NCBI GenBank assembly: GCA_031288675.1 | Contig: JAITQY010000120.1 | Span: 1 to 6,745, forward strand | Origin: Oscillospiraceae bacterium | GTDB taxonomy: Bacteria; Bacillota; Clostridia; Oscillospirales; Oscillospiraceae | DNA: 6,745 bases | Direction: 5' to 3' | Shown here: piece after piece, positions 1 to 5,402 of the stretch | How positions within the stretch are numbered: the first letter of the stretch is position 1 | How the letters are laid out: every line of letters starts with the position of its first letter | The notes under the pieces: generated by a model | What the model was told of the DNA's origin: nothing | What the model saw: the letters and a program-made list of their open reading frames with translations, nothing else | Database searches by the model: none | Program-made: the position numbers and the translations under genes

Positions 1-393
1 GTACGCAGTACCCTGCAACAGACCGATGATAACCGTTGCGTAACGGGTAATAGACGCAATTTTCTTGCGTCCTTCTTCGCCGCCCTCTTTTTGGATACGC
101 TCCAAAGCCGGAATAGCGATACACAGCAGCTGCATAATAATGCTTGCGTTAATGTACGGCTGAATGGACAGCGCGAATATCGTCGCGCTTGAAAACGCGT
201 TGCCGCTAATCGCGTTGAAGAGTCCGAAAACGGTGTTTCCGAGAGTAGTAAAATACTCCTCCAGCGCCGCGATATTGATATACGGCACCGGAACCGAGTT
301 GCCGATACGATACAGCAGTAATATGACTAACGTAAACAGTATTTTCTTACGCAGATCAATGATCTTCCACGCATTACGTAATGTTTCTAACAT
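1..393 (-). CDS. secY: Protein translocase subunit SecY, N-terminal part (3' end outside window)
   Basis: SecY is the pore subunit of the SecYEG channel in the cytoplasmic membrane, which passes secreted and membrane proteins from the ribosome or SecA. The first 131 codons are present and stay open to the window edge; full SecY is usually about 420-440 residues, so some 300 are missing. Visible are the N-terminal amphipathic stretch (1-16), TM1 (about 17-37, LFTLVILLLYRIG then the conserved PVP), the plug/TM2a region (about 55-75), and the family hallmark YINASIIMQLL at 80-90 in TM2, followed by a charged cytosolic loop (98-111) and the start of TM3. The ATG overlaps the rplO stop by one base (TAATG), and a GAGGTGG ribosome binding site lies inside the end of rplO, suggesting translational coupling. 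Its place at the end of the spc cluster is canonical. Identification is very secure. Confidence 0.97.
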   Translation of the reverse strand, partial: MLETLRNAWKIIDLRKKILFTLVILLLYRIGNSVPVPYINIAALEEYFTTLGNTVFGLFNAISGNAFSSATIFALSIQPYINASIIMQLLCIAIPALERIQKEGGEEGRKKIASITRYATVIIGLLQGTAY

Positions 394-830
394 TACACCA
401 CCTCGGCTTTCCCGCCTGCCGCTTCGATTTTTTCCTTTGCCGTTGCGGAGAACGCGTTAGCGCGTACCGTCAGTTTCTTTGTAATACCACCGACGCCAAG
501 AATTTTAATGCCGTACTTCACATTTTTAACAATGCGCGCCTCTTTAAGCGCCTCAAGATCAACGACTGCGCCATCCTCAAACTTATCAAGCCTGCTGACA
601 TTGACTCCGTCAAGAGGTTTAGCGAAGATGTTGTTGAATCCGCGCTTAGGGACACGCCGTGTAAGCGGCATCTGACCGCCCTCAAATCCGATACGTACAC
701 CGCCGCCGGCGCGCGCGTTTTGTCCTTTATGACCGCGACCGGCGGTCTTACCATTTCCGCTTCCGATTCCGCGTCCTTTGCGGTATGCCGGACGGACTGA
801 ACCCGGAGCGGGACTAAGTTGATTTAACAT
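393..830 (-). CDS. rplO: 50S ribosomal protein L15 (uL15)
   Basis: L15 is a late-assembling 50S protein that binds 23S rRNA through a long basic N-terminal extension. The 145-residue product matches the usual length (about 144-147). The Gly/Arg/Lys-rich N-terminal block GRGIGSGNGKTAGRGHKGQ (19-37) and the following GGQMPLTRRVPKRGF (51-65) are the family signatures; the C-terminal half (about 75-145) is the globular domain. The ATG start is fixed by MLNQL, typical for the family, and by a CAGGAGG ribosome binding site 7 nt upstream. It lies 80 nt after rpmD, the widest spacing in the window, and shares its last base with the secY start. No anomalies were seen. Confidence 0.98.
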   Translation of the reverse strand: MLNQLSPAPGSVRPAYRKGRGIGSGNGKTAGRGHKGQNARAGGGVRIGFEGGQMPLTRRVPKRGFNNIFAKPLDGVNVSRLDKFEDGAVVDLEALKEARIVKNVKYGIKILGVGGITKKLTVRANAFSATAKEKIEAAGGKAEVV

Positions 831-910
831 TTGTTATCCTCCTGTTTGTATTTGTCGGCTCGGCAGGCAGAAAACCGTTTTTTCCCCTTCCGGTCTTCCG
901 CCCACGTATA

Positions 911-1081
911 TTATTTTTCAACCGCCAGCAAATACGCGATTTGCTTGATTTTACCCTGTGTCTGAGGATTATCCTGCTGTTCCGCCGTGTCGCCTATCTT
1001 GCGCAGTCCCAGGGAGTGCGCAGTAGCGATGTGCTTTTTCAGCCGACCGTTCAGGCTCTTAACGAGCTTAACCTTAATCAT
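911..1081 (-). CDS. rpmD: 50S ribosomal protein L30 (uL30), short bacterial form
   Basis: This small gene lies in the gap between rpsE and rplO and was translated by hand: 56 codons from ATG (1079-1081) to TAA (911-913). The protein begins MIKVKLVKSLNGRLKKH and continues with SLGLRKIGDTAEQQDNPQ, matching the L30 pattern of a first beta strand, GR..KH, then LGL.KIG and D.P...G.I..., and it ends in the usual beta strand (IAYLLAVEK). Length fits bacterial L30 (about 58-60). L30 sits on the solvent side of the 50S subunit, bound to 23S rRNA; it is absent from some bacterial lineages, so its presence has mild taxonomic value. The ribosome binding site is TAGGGGGAA, 18 nt separate it from rpsE, and its position between rpsE and rplO is canonical. 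Confidence 0.96.
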   Translation of the reverse strand: MIKVKLVKSLNGRLKKHIATAHSLGLRKIGDTAEQQDNPQTQGKIKQIAYLLAVEK

Positions 1082-1099
1082 CGTTAGCTTCCCCCTACC

Positions 1100-1612
1100 T
1101 TATATTTCTTCCGGAGACTTGCCGCGGATCTTCGCAACCTGCTCCGCGTTACGCAGTGAGCGTAAGCCCTCAAAAGTTGCCGCAACTACGTTGTTCGGGT
1201 TGTTGCTGCGCAGGCACTTAGTGTAAATATCCTTAATACCCGCCGCTTCAACCACCGCGCGTACCGCGCCGCCGGCGATAACGCCGGTTCCGGGAGCCGC
1301 CGGTTTAAGCATAACACGACCCGCACCGAATTTACCTGTAACCTCGTGCGGTATCGTATTGCCCTTGAGCGTGATTTGAACCAAATTCTTTTTCGCGTCA
1401 TCGAATCCTTTGCGTGCAGCTTCGGATACTTCCGCCGCTTTGCCAAGTCCGATTCCGATTTTGCCTTTGCCGTCGCCTACTACGCAGAGAGCGCTGAATT
1501 TGAAAATTCGTCCGCCCTTAACGGTCTTGCTGACGCGGTTAATGCGTACAAGCTTCTCCACAAACTCTGAAGGAGCTTCCTCGCGGCGACGATCGTTCCT
1601 CTCGTATGCCAT
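1100..1612 (-). CDS. rpsE: 30S ribosomal protein S5 (uS5)
   Basis: S5 is a 30S body protein near the decoding centre and mRNA entry channel; it influences translational accuracy and forms part of the spectinomycin site. The 170-residue product is close to the normal 160-170. A charged N-terminal leader (1-14) precedes the double-stranded RNA binding domain with the signature INRVSKTVKGGRIFKF (24-39), whose loop around 26-34 is where spectinomycin-resistance changes are known in other bacteria; it looks wild type. The C-terminal domain carries KPAAPGTGVIAGGAVRAV (103-120) and GIKD (125-128). The ATG follows TAAGGAGGGAG, where the rplR stop codon runs straight into the ribosome binding site. 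No truncation or odd residues were noticed. Confidence 0.98.
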   Translation of the reverse strand: MAYERNDRRREEAPSEFVEKLVRINRVSKTVKGGRIFKFSALCVVGDGKGKIGIGLGKAAEVSEAARKGFDDAKKNLVQITLKGNTIPHEVTGKFGAGRVMLKPAAPGTGVIAGGAVRAVVEAAGIKDIYTKCLRSNNPNNVVAATFEGLRSLRNAEQVAKIRGKSPEEI

Positions 1613-1627
1613 TTGTTTTCTCCCTCC

Positions 1628-1987
1628 TTAAAGTTTCAGTCCGCCGGAACGCGCGCCTTCGGCGAGCGCCGCCACACGTCCGTGATATACGTATCCGCCG
1701 CGGTCAAATACAACTTCTTCAATGCCTTTCGCCTTAGCGCGTTCGGCAATAAGTTCGCCGACCTTTTTTGCAGCTTCGGCGTTTCCGCCGCTTCCCTCGA
1801 AGCCCTTTTCCACAGTGTTCGCGCTTACAAGCGTGACGCCGTTAACGTCGTCAATGACCTGCGCGTAAATGTGGTTCAGACTGCGGAAGACGTTCAAGCG
1901 CGGTCTTTCGGGCGTACCCGAAATCTTTGCGCGCACTCTTGCGTGACGCTTCAAACGCTGAGCGTTTGTGTTTGGTTTCTTTACCAT
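1628..1987 (-). CDS. rplR: 50S ribosomal protein L18 (uL18)
   Basis: L18 binds 5S rRNA together with L5 and helps dock it on the 50S central protuberance. The 119-residue length is typical. It has the basic N-terminal tail (1-22), the KISGTPERPRLNVFRS segment (21-36), HIYAQVIDD (39-47), and the well conserved C-terminal helix-strand block FDRGGYVYHGRVAALAEGAR (94-113). The C-terminus reads GGLKL, whereas the more usual ending is GGL followed by an acidic or polar residue and Phe; this is a small difference from memory and not a sign of damage. The ribosome binding site AAGGAGGTG lies about 9 nt before the ATG, in the 15-nt gap after rplF. Its place after rplF and before rpsE is canonical. Confidence 0.97.
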   Translation of the reverse strand: MVKKPNTNAQRLKRHARVRAKISGTPERPRLNVFRSLNHIYAQVIDDVNGVTLVSANTVEKGFEGSGGNAEAAKKVGELIAERAKAKGIEEVVFDRGGYVYHGRVAALAEGARSGGLKL

Positions 1988-2002
1988 TTTGGGTACACCT
2001 CC

Positions 2003-2545
2003 TTACTTCGTTCCTGTTTTTCCTTCTTTGCGTCTGATAACTTCAGCCGCATACTTAATGCCCTTGCCCAAATAGGGTTCCGGCGGACGCTTCTCGCGTA
2101 CTTCGGCAGCGAACTGACCTACCGCCTGTTTGTCGATACCGTTAATCACGATGTGGGTCGCGTCAGGAACGTCAATCGTAATGCCGGGAATCTCATCAAC
2201 AAATACCTGATGGCTGTATCCAAGATTCATAACTAACTGTGTTCCCTGTTTTGCCGCACGATAACCAACGCCGTTGATTTCAAGTTCCTTTTTGAACCCG
2301 GTTGTTACGCCCTCGACCATATTCGCAATCAGGGAGCGCGTCAATCCGTGCAACGAACGATTTTCCTTTTCGTCGTTCGGGCGGGTAACCGTCAGAACTT
2401 CTCCGTCAAGGTTAATTTTCATATTGGAACTAACTGTGCGCTCCAATGTGCCTTTCGGTCCTTTGACCGTAATGTGGTTATCCGCACCGATTTTAATTTC
2501 AACGCCCTTCGGCACTGCGATAGGGCTGCGTCCAATTCTGCTCAT
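2003..2545 (-). CDS. rplF: 50S ribosomal protein L6 (uL6)
   Basis: L6 lies at the base of the L7/L12 stalk next to the sarcin-ricin loop of 23S rRNA, where translational GTPases bind. The 180-residue product has the normal length (about 177-180) and two homologous domains, roughly 1-81 and 82-180. It starts with the conserved MSRIGRSPIAVPKGV and carries the signature PEPYLGKGIKY (155-165) followed by the basic C-terminus ending KTGTK. Many L6 proteins have PYKGKGI at this site; here the Lys is Leu, a mild substitution. The ATG is preceded by TAAGGGGGC, so the rpsH stop codon merges with the ribosome binding site. The spacing to rpsH is 15 nt. Context and sequence both make the call secure. 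Confidence 0.98.
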   Translation of the reverse strand: MSRIGRSPIAVPKGVEIKIGADNHITVKGPKGTLERTVSSNMKINLDGEVLTVTRPNDEKENRSLHGLTRSLIANMVEGVTTGFKKELEINGVGYRAAKQGTQLVMNLGYSHQVFVDEIPGITIDVPDATHIVINGIDKQAVGQFAAEVREKRPPEPYLGKGIKYAAEVIRRKEGKTGTK

Positions 2546-2560
2546 TATTCTTCAGCCCCC

Positions 2561-2959
2561 TTACCACACAAACGCGAGTACTTCGCCGCCTACGCGAAGC
2601 TGACGCGCTTTTTTGTCTGTCATAACGCCCTTGGAAGTCGAGATAACCGCTATTCCAAGTCCGCGAAGTACGCTTGGTAACTCCTCCGCGCCGGCGTATA
2701 CGCGCAATCCCGGCTTAGAAACTCTTCTAAGACCCTGAATTACACGGTCTTTTCCGGCGTTGTACTTCAGCGTAACGCGAATCAAGCCCTGAACCTCGCC
2801 GTTAACCAGCTGGTAGCTGCGGATGTAGCCCTCTTCAAGAAGGATTTCCGCAATAGCTTTCTTCATATTCGACGCCGGTATGTCTACTGTGTCGTGCTTT
2901 GCCGCATTCGCATTGCGAATCCGGGTCAGCATATCCGCAATCGGATCTGTGATTTTCAT
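2561..2959 (-). CDS. rpsH: 30S ribosomal protein S8 (uS8)
   Basis: S8 binds the central domain of 16S rRNA (helix 21) early in 30S assembly, and in E. coli it represses the spc operon by binding its own mRNA. The 132-residue protein has the expected length. It begins with TDPIADMLTRIRNA (4-17) and ends with the two strongest signatures, STSKGVMTDKKAR (107-119) and GGEVLAFVW (124-132). Two overlapping ATGs lie 4 nt apart in different frames (2957-2959 and 2961-2963). The AAGGAGG site is 7 nt from the first but only 3 nt from the second, and only the first reads as S8. It is separated from rpsN by an unusually long 62-nt gap. Confidence 0.98.
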   Translation of the reverse strand: MKITDPIADMLTRIRNANAAKHDTVDIPASNMKKAIAEILLEEGYIRSYQLVNGEVQGLIRVTLKYNAGKDRVIQGLRRVSKPGLRVYAGAEELPSVLRGLGIAVISTSKGVMTDKKARQLRVGGEVLAFVW

Positions 2960-3021
2960 TCATTTTCCTCCTTAACCTATCCGCCGCGCGGACGGTTTTA
3001 AGTGTTTAACTTTGCGTTAGT

Positions 3022-3207
3022 TTACCAGCTCGCCTTACGTACGCCGGGTATCTGACCCTTATACGCAAGCTCGCGGAAACAGATACGGCAAATGCCGTAA
3101 TCGCGCAGATACGCGTGCGGACGTCCGCAGATTTTGCAGCGGTTGTAGCGGCGCGTTGAGAACTTAGGCTCACGCTTCTGCTTTAATTTCATCGATAACT
3201 TAGCCAT
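3022..3207 (-). CDS. rpsZ: 30S ribosomal protein S14 type Z, zinc-binding (uS14)
   Basis: S14 sits in the 30S head and is needed for late assembly. The 61-residue product is the short zinc-binding form, not the roughly 100-residue cysteine-free form of E. coli. Four cysteines at 24, 27, 40 and 43 make the CxxC-x12-CxxC knuckle, and RNRCKICGR-like and GICRICFRELAYKGQIPG stretches are diagnostic, as is the terminal KASW. This gene is named rpsN or rpsZ depending on the annotation. The cysteine form is usual in Bacillota, Actinomycetota and many other phyla; cysteine-lacking paralogs, when present, are commonly zinc-starvation induced elsewhere in the genome. The start is fixed by MAKLSMKLKQ and a TAAGGGGAG site merging with the rplE stop. 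The position between rplE and rpsH is canonical. Confidence 0.98.
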   Translation of the reverse strand: MAKLSMKLKQKREPKFSTRRYNRCKICGRPHAYLRDYGICRICFRELAYKGQIPGVRKASW

Positions 3208-3221
3208 TTTGTTCTCTCCCC

Positions 3222-3767
3222 TTAATCCTGATCTTCGAACGGAGCGCCGAGCAGTTTAAGCAGCTCGCGACCCTCTTCGTCAGTCTTTGCGGTCGTTACG
3301 ATCGCGATATCCATACCGCGAATCTTATCAATCTTATCGTACTCAATTTCCGGGAAAATCAACTGTTCCTTAACACCGACCGCGAAGTTGCCGCGACCGT
3401 CAAAGCCCTTTGAACTGATTCCGCGGAAGTCGCGCACGCGCGGAAGCGCAACATTTAAGAACCTGTCAAGGAATTCCCACATACGCTCCTGGCGTAATGT
3501 GACCTTAACGCCAACGCTCATTCCCTCACGAACCTTAAAGTTCGCAACGCTCTTACGCGCCTTAGTTACGATTGCTTTCTGACCCGTAATAGTGGTAATA
3601 TCATTCACCACCGCCTCTAACGCCTTAGCGTTCGTGGTGCAGTCGCCGCATCCTACATTGATGACGATCTTATCAAGCTTCGGAATTTGCATTACGCTCT
3701 TATATCCGAATTTCTTCATCAAAGCGGGAGCGATTTCCGCAACATATTTGTCTTTAAGTCTTGCCAT
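3222..3767 (-). CDS. rplE: 50S ribosomal protein L5 (uL5)
   Basis: L5 carries 5S rRNA, with L18, into the central protuberance of the 50S subunit and contacts the P-site tRNA and the 30S head. The 181-residue length is normal (179-183). Clear family segments are the N-terminal helix ARLKDKYVAEIAPALMKKF (2-20), the TGQKAIVTKARKSVANFKVREG block in the middle third, LDRFLNVALPRVRDFRGIS, and GRGNFAVGVKEQLIFPEIEYD, followed by the C-terminal LLKLLGAPF. The segment VGCGDCTTNAKAL has two Cys where E. coli-type L5 has VGE-like residues; I believe this also occurs in clostridial L5, but that is from memory. The ribosome binding site is AAAGGGGGAG, 17 nt separate it from rplX, and its place between rplX and rpsN is canonical. 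Confidence 0.98.
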   Translation of the reverse strand: MARLKDKYVAEIAPALMKKFGYKSVMQIPKLDKIVINVGCGDCTTNAKALEAVVNDITTITGQKAIVTKARKSVANFKVREGMSVGVKVTLRQERMWEFLDRFLNVALPRVRDFRGISSKGFDGRGNFAVGVKEQLIFPEIEYDKIDKIRGMDIAIVTTAKTDEEGRELLKLLGAPFEDQD

Positions 3768-3784
3768 TTTCTATGCTCCCCCTT

Positions 3785-4093
3785 TCATATGACTTCTGAG
3801 CAGTGTTTACACACACGCGTTTTAGAGCCGTCATCAAGTATCTGATGTCCTACGCGCGTCGCTTTGCCGCACTTCGGACAAACAAGCTGAACTTTACAGG
3901 CATAAATCGGAGTTTCTGTTTCAATACGTCCGCCCTGTTCCTGAGCTGAGCGCGGCTTCTGGTGTTTGGTCGCAACATTAACGCCGCTGATAATAAGCTT
4001 TCCGCTTTTAGGCATCGCTACGAGTATCTCTCCCTGTTTGCCCTTGTCCTTACCGGACAAAACAACGACCTTGTCGCCTTTTTTAAGCTTCAT
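3785..4093 (-). CDS. rplX: 50S ribosomal protein L24 (uL24), cysteine-bearing form
   Basis: L24 is one of the two initiator proteins of 50S assembly, binding near the 5' end of 23S rRNA close to the exit tunnel. The 102-residue product starts with a KOW motif, KLKKGDKVVVLSGKDKGKQG (2-21), and continues with ISGVNVATKHQKP (35-47), both diagnostic. The C-terminal part holds two CxxC pairs, CPKCG (72, 75) and CKHC (95, 98), plus an extra Cys66, so it probably folds as a zinc ribbon, unlike the cysteine-free L24 of many Gram-negatives. The stop codon is TGA, one of two non-TAA stops in the window. The ribosome binding site AAGGGGGG is built onto the rplN stop codon, 14 nt upstream. Confidence 0.97.
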   Translation of the reverse strand: MKLKKGDKVVVLSGKDKGKQGEILVAMPKSGKLIISGVNVATKHQKPRSAQEQGGRIETETPIYACKVQLVCPKCGKATRVGHQILDDGSKTRVCKHCSEVI

Positions 4094-4107
4094 TTTCTAC
4101 GCCCCCC

Positions 4108-4476
4108 TTATATAACTTCCGGGGCCAGCGAAAGGATCTTCATATAATCCTTGTCGCGAAGCTCTCTCGCCACCGGTCCGAAGATGCGCGTGCCGCGCGG
4201 GTTTTTATCGTCCCTGATCAGCACCGCCGCATTTTCGTCGAAACGTACATACGTTCCGTCCTGTCTGCGAACCCCATAAGCAGTACGTACGATCACAGCG
4301 CGAACTACATCGCCCTTTTTGACCTGACCGCCGGGACTCGCCTTTCTAACGGAGGCAACTATCACGTCTCCTATATTGCCGTACTTGCGGCGTGAACCGC
4401 CAAGTACACGAATACATTTTATCTCCTTAGCGCCTGTGTTGTCAGCCACTTTGAGATAGCTTTCTTCCTGTATCAC
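4108..4476 (-). CDS. rplN: 50S ribosomal protein L14 (uL14), GTG start
   Basis: L14 sits at the 50S intersubunit face, forming bridge contacts with 16S rRNA and offering the docking site for ribosome silencing factor. The 122-residue length is exact for the family. It shows MIQ.E..L.VADNTGAK (1-17), KKGDVVRAVIVRT (53-65), the DGTYVRFDENAAVLI signature (73-87) and RGTRIFGPVARELR (94-107). The start codon is GTG (4474-4476), not ATG: it gives the family's MIQ start, and an AGGAGGG site lies about 8-9 nt upstream, with no in-frame ATG nearby that would keep the conserved N-terminus. It follows rpsQ by 18 nt; in E. coli the spc promoter lies at this junction, but here there is hardly room for one. 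Confidence 0.98.
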   Translation of the reverse strand: MIQEESYLKVADNTGAKEIKCIRVLGGSRRKYGNIGDVIVASVRKASPGGQVKKGDVVRAVIVRTAYGVRRQDGTYVRFDENAAVLIRDDKNPRGTRIFGPVARELRDKDYMKILSLAPEVI

Positions 4477-4494
4477 AGTGTAGTCCCTCCTTCC

Positions 4495-4755
4495 TTATTT
4501 CGCTTTCTCAAGTATTTCAACTAAACGCCAGCGCTTATCTTTGGACAGCGGACGCGTCTCCATAACGCGAACCATATCGCCGATGCCGCATGCGTTCTGC
4601 TCATCGTGAGCTTTGAGTTTGTAAGTCCGCTTAACAATCTTCTTGTACAGCGGGTGAGCAACGCGATCCTCGATGGCAACAACAATAGTTTTGTCCATCT
4701 TGTCGGATACGACGCGCCCGACTCTCGTCTTTCTTGACGCTGTTCTCTCGTTCAT
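4495..4755 (-). CDS. rpsQ: 30S ribosomal protein S17 (uS17)
   Basis: S17 is an OB-fold primary binder of the 5' domain of 16S rRNA, needed early in 30S assembly. The 86-residue length is typical (84-90). The sequence reads as a standard member: KTRVGRVVSDKMDKTIVV (9-26), HPLYKKIVKRTYKLKAHDE (34-52), and the signature GDMVRVMETRPLSKDKRW (59-76). The closing LVEILEKAK resembles Firmicutes S17. The ATG is preceded by TAGGAGGAAA; the rpmC stop codon TAG is itself the first part of the ribosome binding site, a compact stop/start junction that probably lets terminating ribosomes reinitiate. It is the last gene of the S10 part of the cluster, followed directly by rplN. Confidence 0.98.
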   Translation of the reverse strand: MNERTASRKTRVGRVVSDKMDKTIVVAIEDRVAHPLYKKIVKRTYKLKAHDEQNACGIGDMVRVMETRPLSKDKRWRLVEILEKAK

Positions 4756-4767
4756 CGCCGTTTCCTC

Positions 4768-4962
4768 CTATTGCTCTAATTCTTTTTCACGGATGATGGT
4801 TTTAACTCGAGCAATGCTCTTCTTCACCTCGTGAATTTTCATCGGGTTGTCAAGCTGGTTCGTTGAGTGCTGCATACGCAACATAAACAGGTCCTTTTTC
4901 AGTTCTTCCAGCTTGCCCCGAAGTTCATCTATACCCAGGACCCGAACTTCGCTCGCTTTCAT
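4768..4962 (-). CDS. rpmC: 50S ribosomal protein L29 (uL29)
   Basis: L29 is a small two-helix protein at the 50S polypeptide exit, next to L23 where trigger factor and signal recognition particle dock. The 64-residue length is normal. It begins MKASEVRVL, then a first helix (about 11-33) and the signature QLDNPMKIHEVKKSIARVKT (36-55) in the second helix. The ATG overlaps the last base of the rplP stop (TAATG), so translation is likely coupled to rplP; its ribosome binding site would have to lie inside the rplP 3' end, where a weak GGCGGTGA is visible. The stop codon is TAG, the only one in the window, and it forms part of the rpsQ ribosome binding site. Confidence 0.97.
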   Translation of the reverse strand: MKASEVRVLGIDELRGKLEELKKDLFMLRMQHSTNQLDNPMKIHEVKKSIARVKTIIREKELEQ

Positions 4963-5402
4963 TATTCATCACCGCCTGTCTTGTCGTCTGCCTCTTCGCC
5001 CTTCTTGACGAACTTTGTCTTAATCGGAAGCTTGTGACCCGCAAGTCTCAACGCTTCACGCGCCGTCTCTTCCGGTACGCCGGCAATCTCAAACATGATT
5101 CTGCCCGGCTTAACTACAGCTACCCAGTATTCCGGAGAACCTTTACCGGAACCCATACGCGTTTCAGCGGGCTTCTCCGTTATCGGCTTATCCGGGAATA
5201 TTTTAATCCATACCTGACCGCCGCGCCTTATATAGCGCGTCATCGCGATACGTGCTGCTTCAATTTGGTTTGCCGTTATCCAACTGGGTTCGAGCGCGAC
5301 CAAACCGTATTCTCCGTAAGTTACCTTATTGCCTCTAAGCGCCTTGCCTTTAAGGCGTCCGCGCTGCTGCTTACGGTACTTTACTCTCTTCGGCATTAAC
5401 AT
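4962..5402 (-). CDS. rplP: 50S ribosomal protein L16 (uL16)
   Basis: L16 organises the A-site side of the 50S peptidyl transferase region and contacts the tRNA elbow. The 146-residue product is slightly long for the family (about 137-144) because of an acidic, poorly conserved tail KKGEEADDKTGGDE (133-146). Core signatures are MLMPKRVKYRKQQRGR (1-16), WITANQIEAARIAMTRY (41-57), GGQVWIKIFP (61-70) and RMGSGKGSPEYWVA (82-95). There are two candidate ATGs (codons 1 and 3). Codon 1 is preferred because MLxPKR is the family's normal start and because an AAGGAGG site within the end of rpsC is 10 nt from it and 16 nt from codon 3. The start directly abuts the rpsC stop (TAAATG), implying coupling. 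Confidence 0.98.
   Translation of the reverse strand: MLMPKRVKYRKQQRGRLKGKALRGNKVTYGEYGLVALEPSWITANQIEAARIAMTRYIRRGGQVWIKIFPDKPITEKPAETRMGSGKGSPEYWVAVVKPGRIMFEIAGVPEETAREALRLAGHKLPIKTKFVKKGEEADDKTGGDE

Noticed and set aside
381..800. Plus-strand open frame of 139 codons opposite rplO
   Set aside because: It is antisense to a full-length, well conserved L15 gene and has no recognisable features.
1613..2236. Plus-strand open frame of 207 codons, antisense to rplR and the 3' part of rplF
   Set aside because: It lies opposite two certain ribosomal protein genes, has no recognisable domain and looks like a reverse-frame shadow.
2959..2963. Alternative upstream ATG 4 nt before the rpsH start
   Set aside because: It is only 3 nt from the Shine-Dalgarno sequence, is in a different frame from S8 and runs only about 40 codons before a stop, with no conserved content.
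3768..3830. Possible E. coli-like S8 repressor site around the rplE start
   Set aside because: I looked for a helix-21-like internal loop flanking the rplE ribosome binding site on the minus strand and could not make a convincing one by eye.
5345..5356. Short inverted repeat gccttTaaggc in rplP
   Set aside because: Five-base arms with a one-base centre cannot form a hairpin, and the bases encode the conserved RLKGKA segment.
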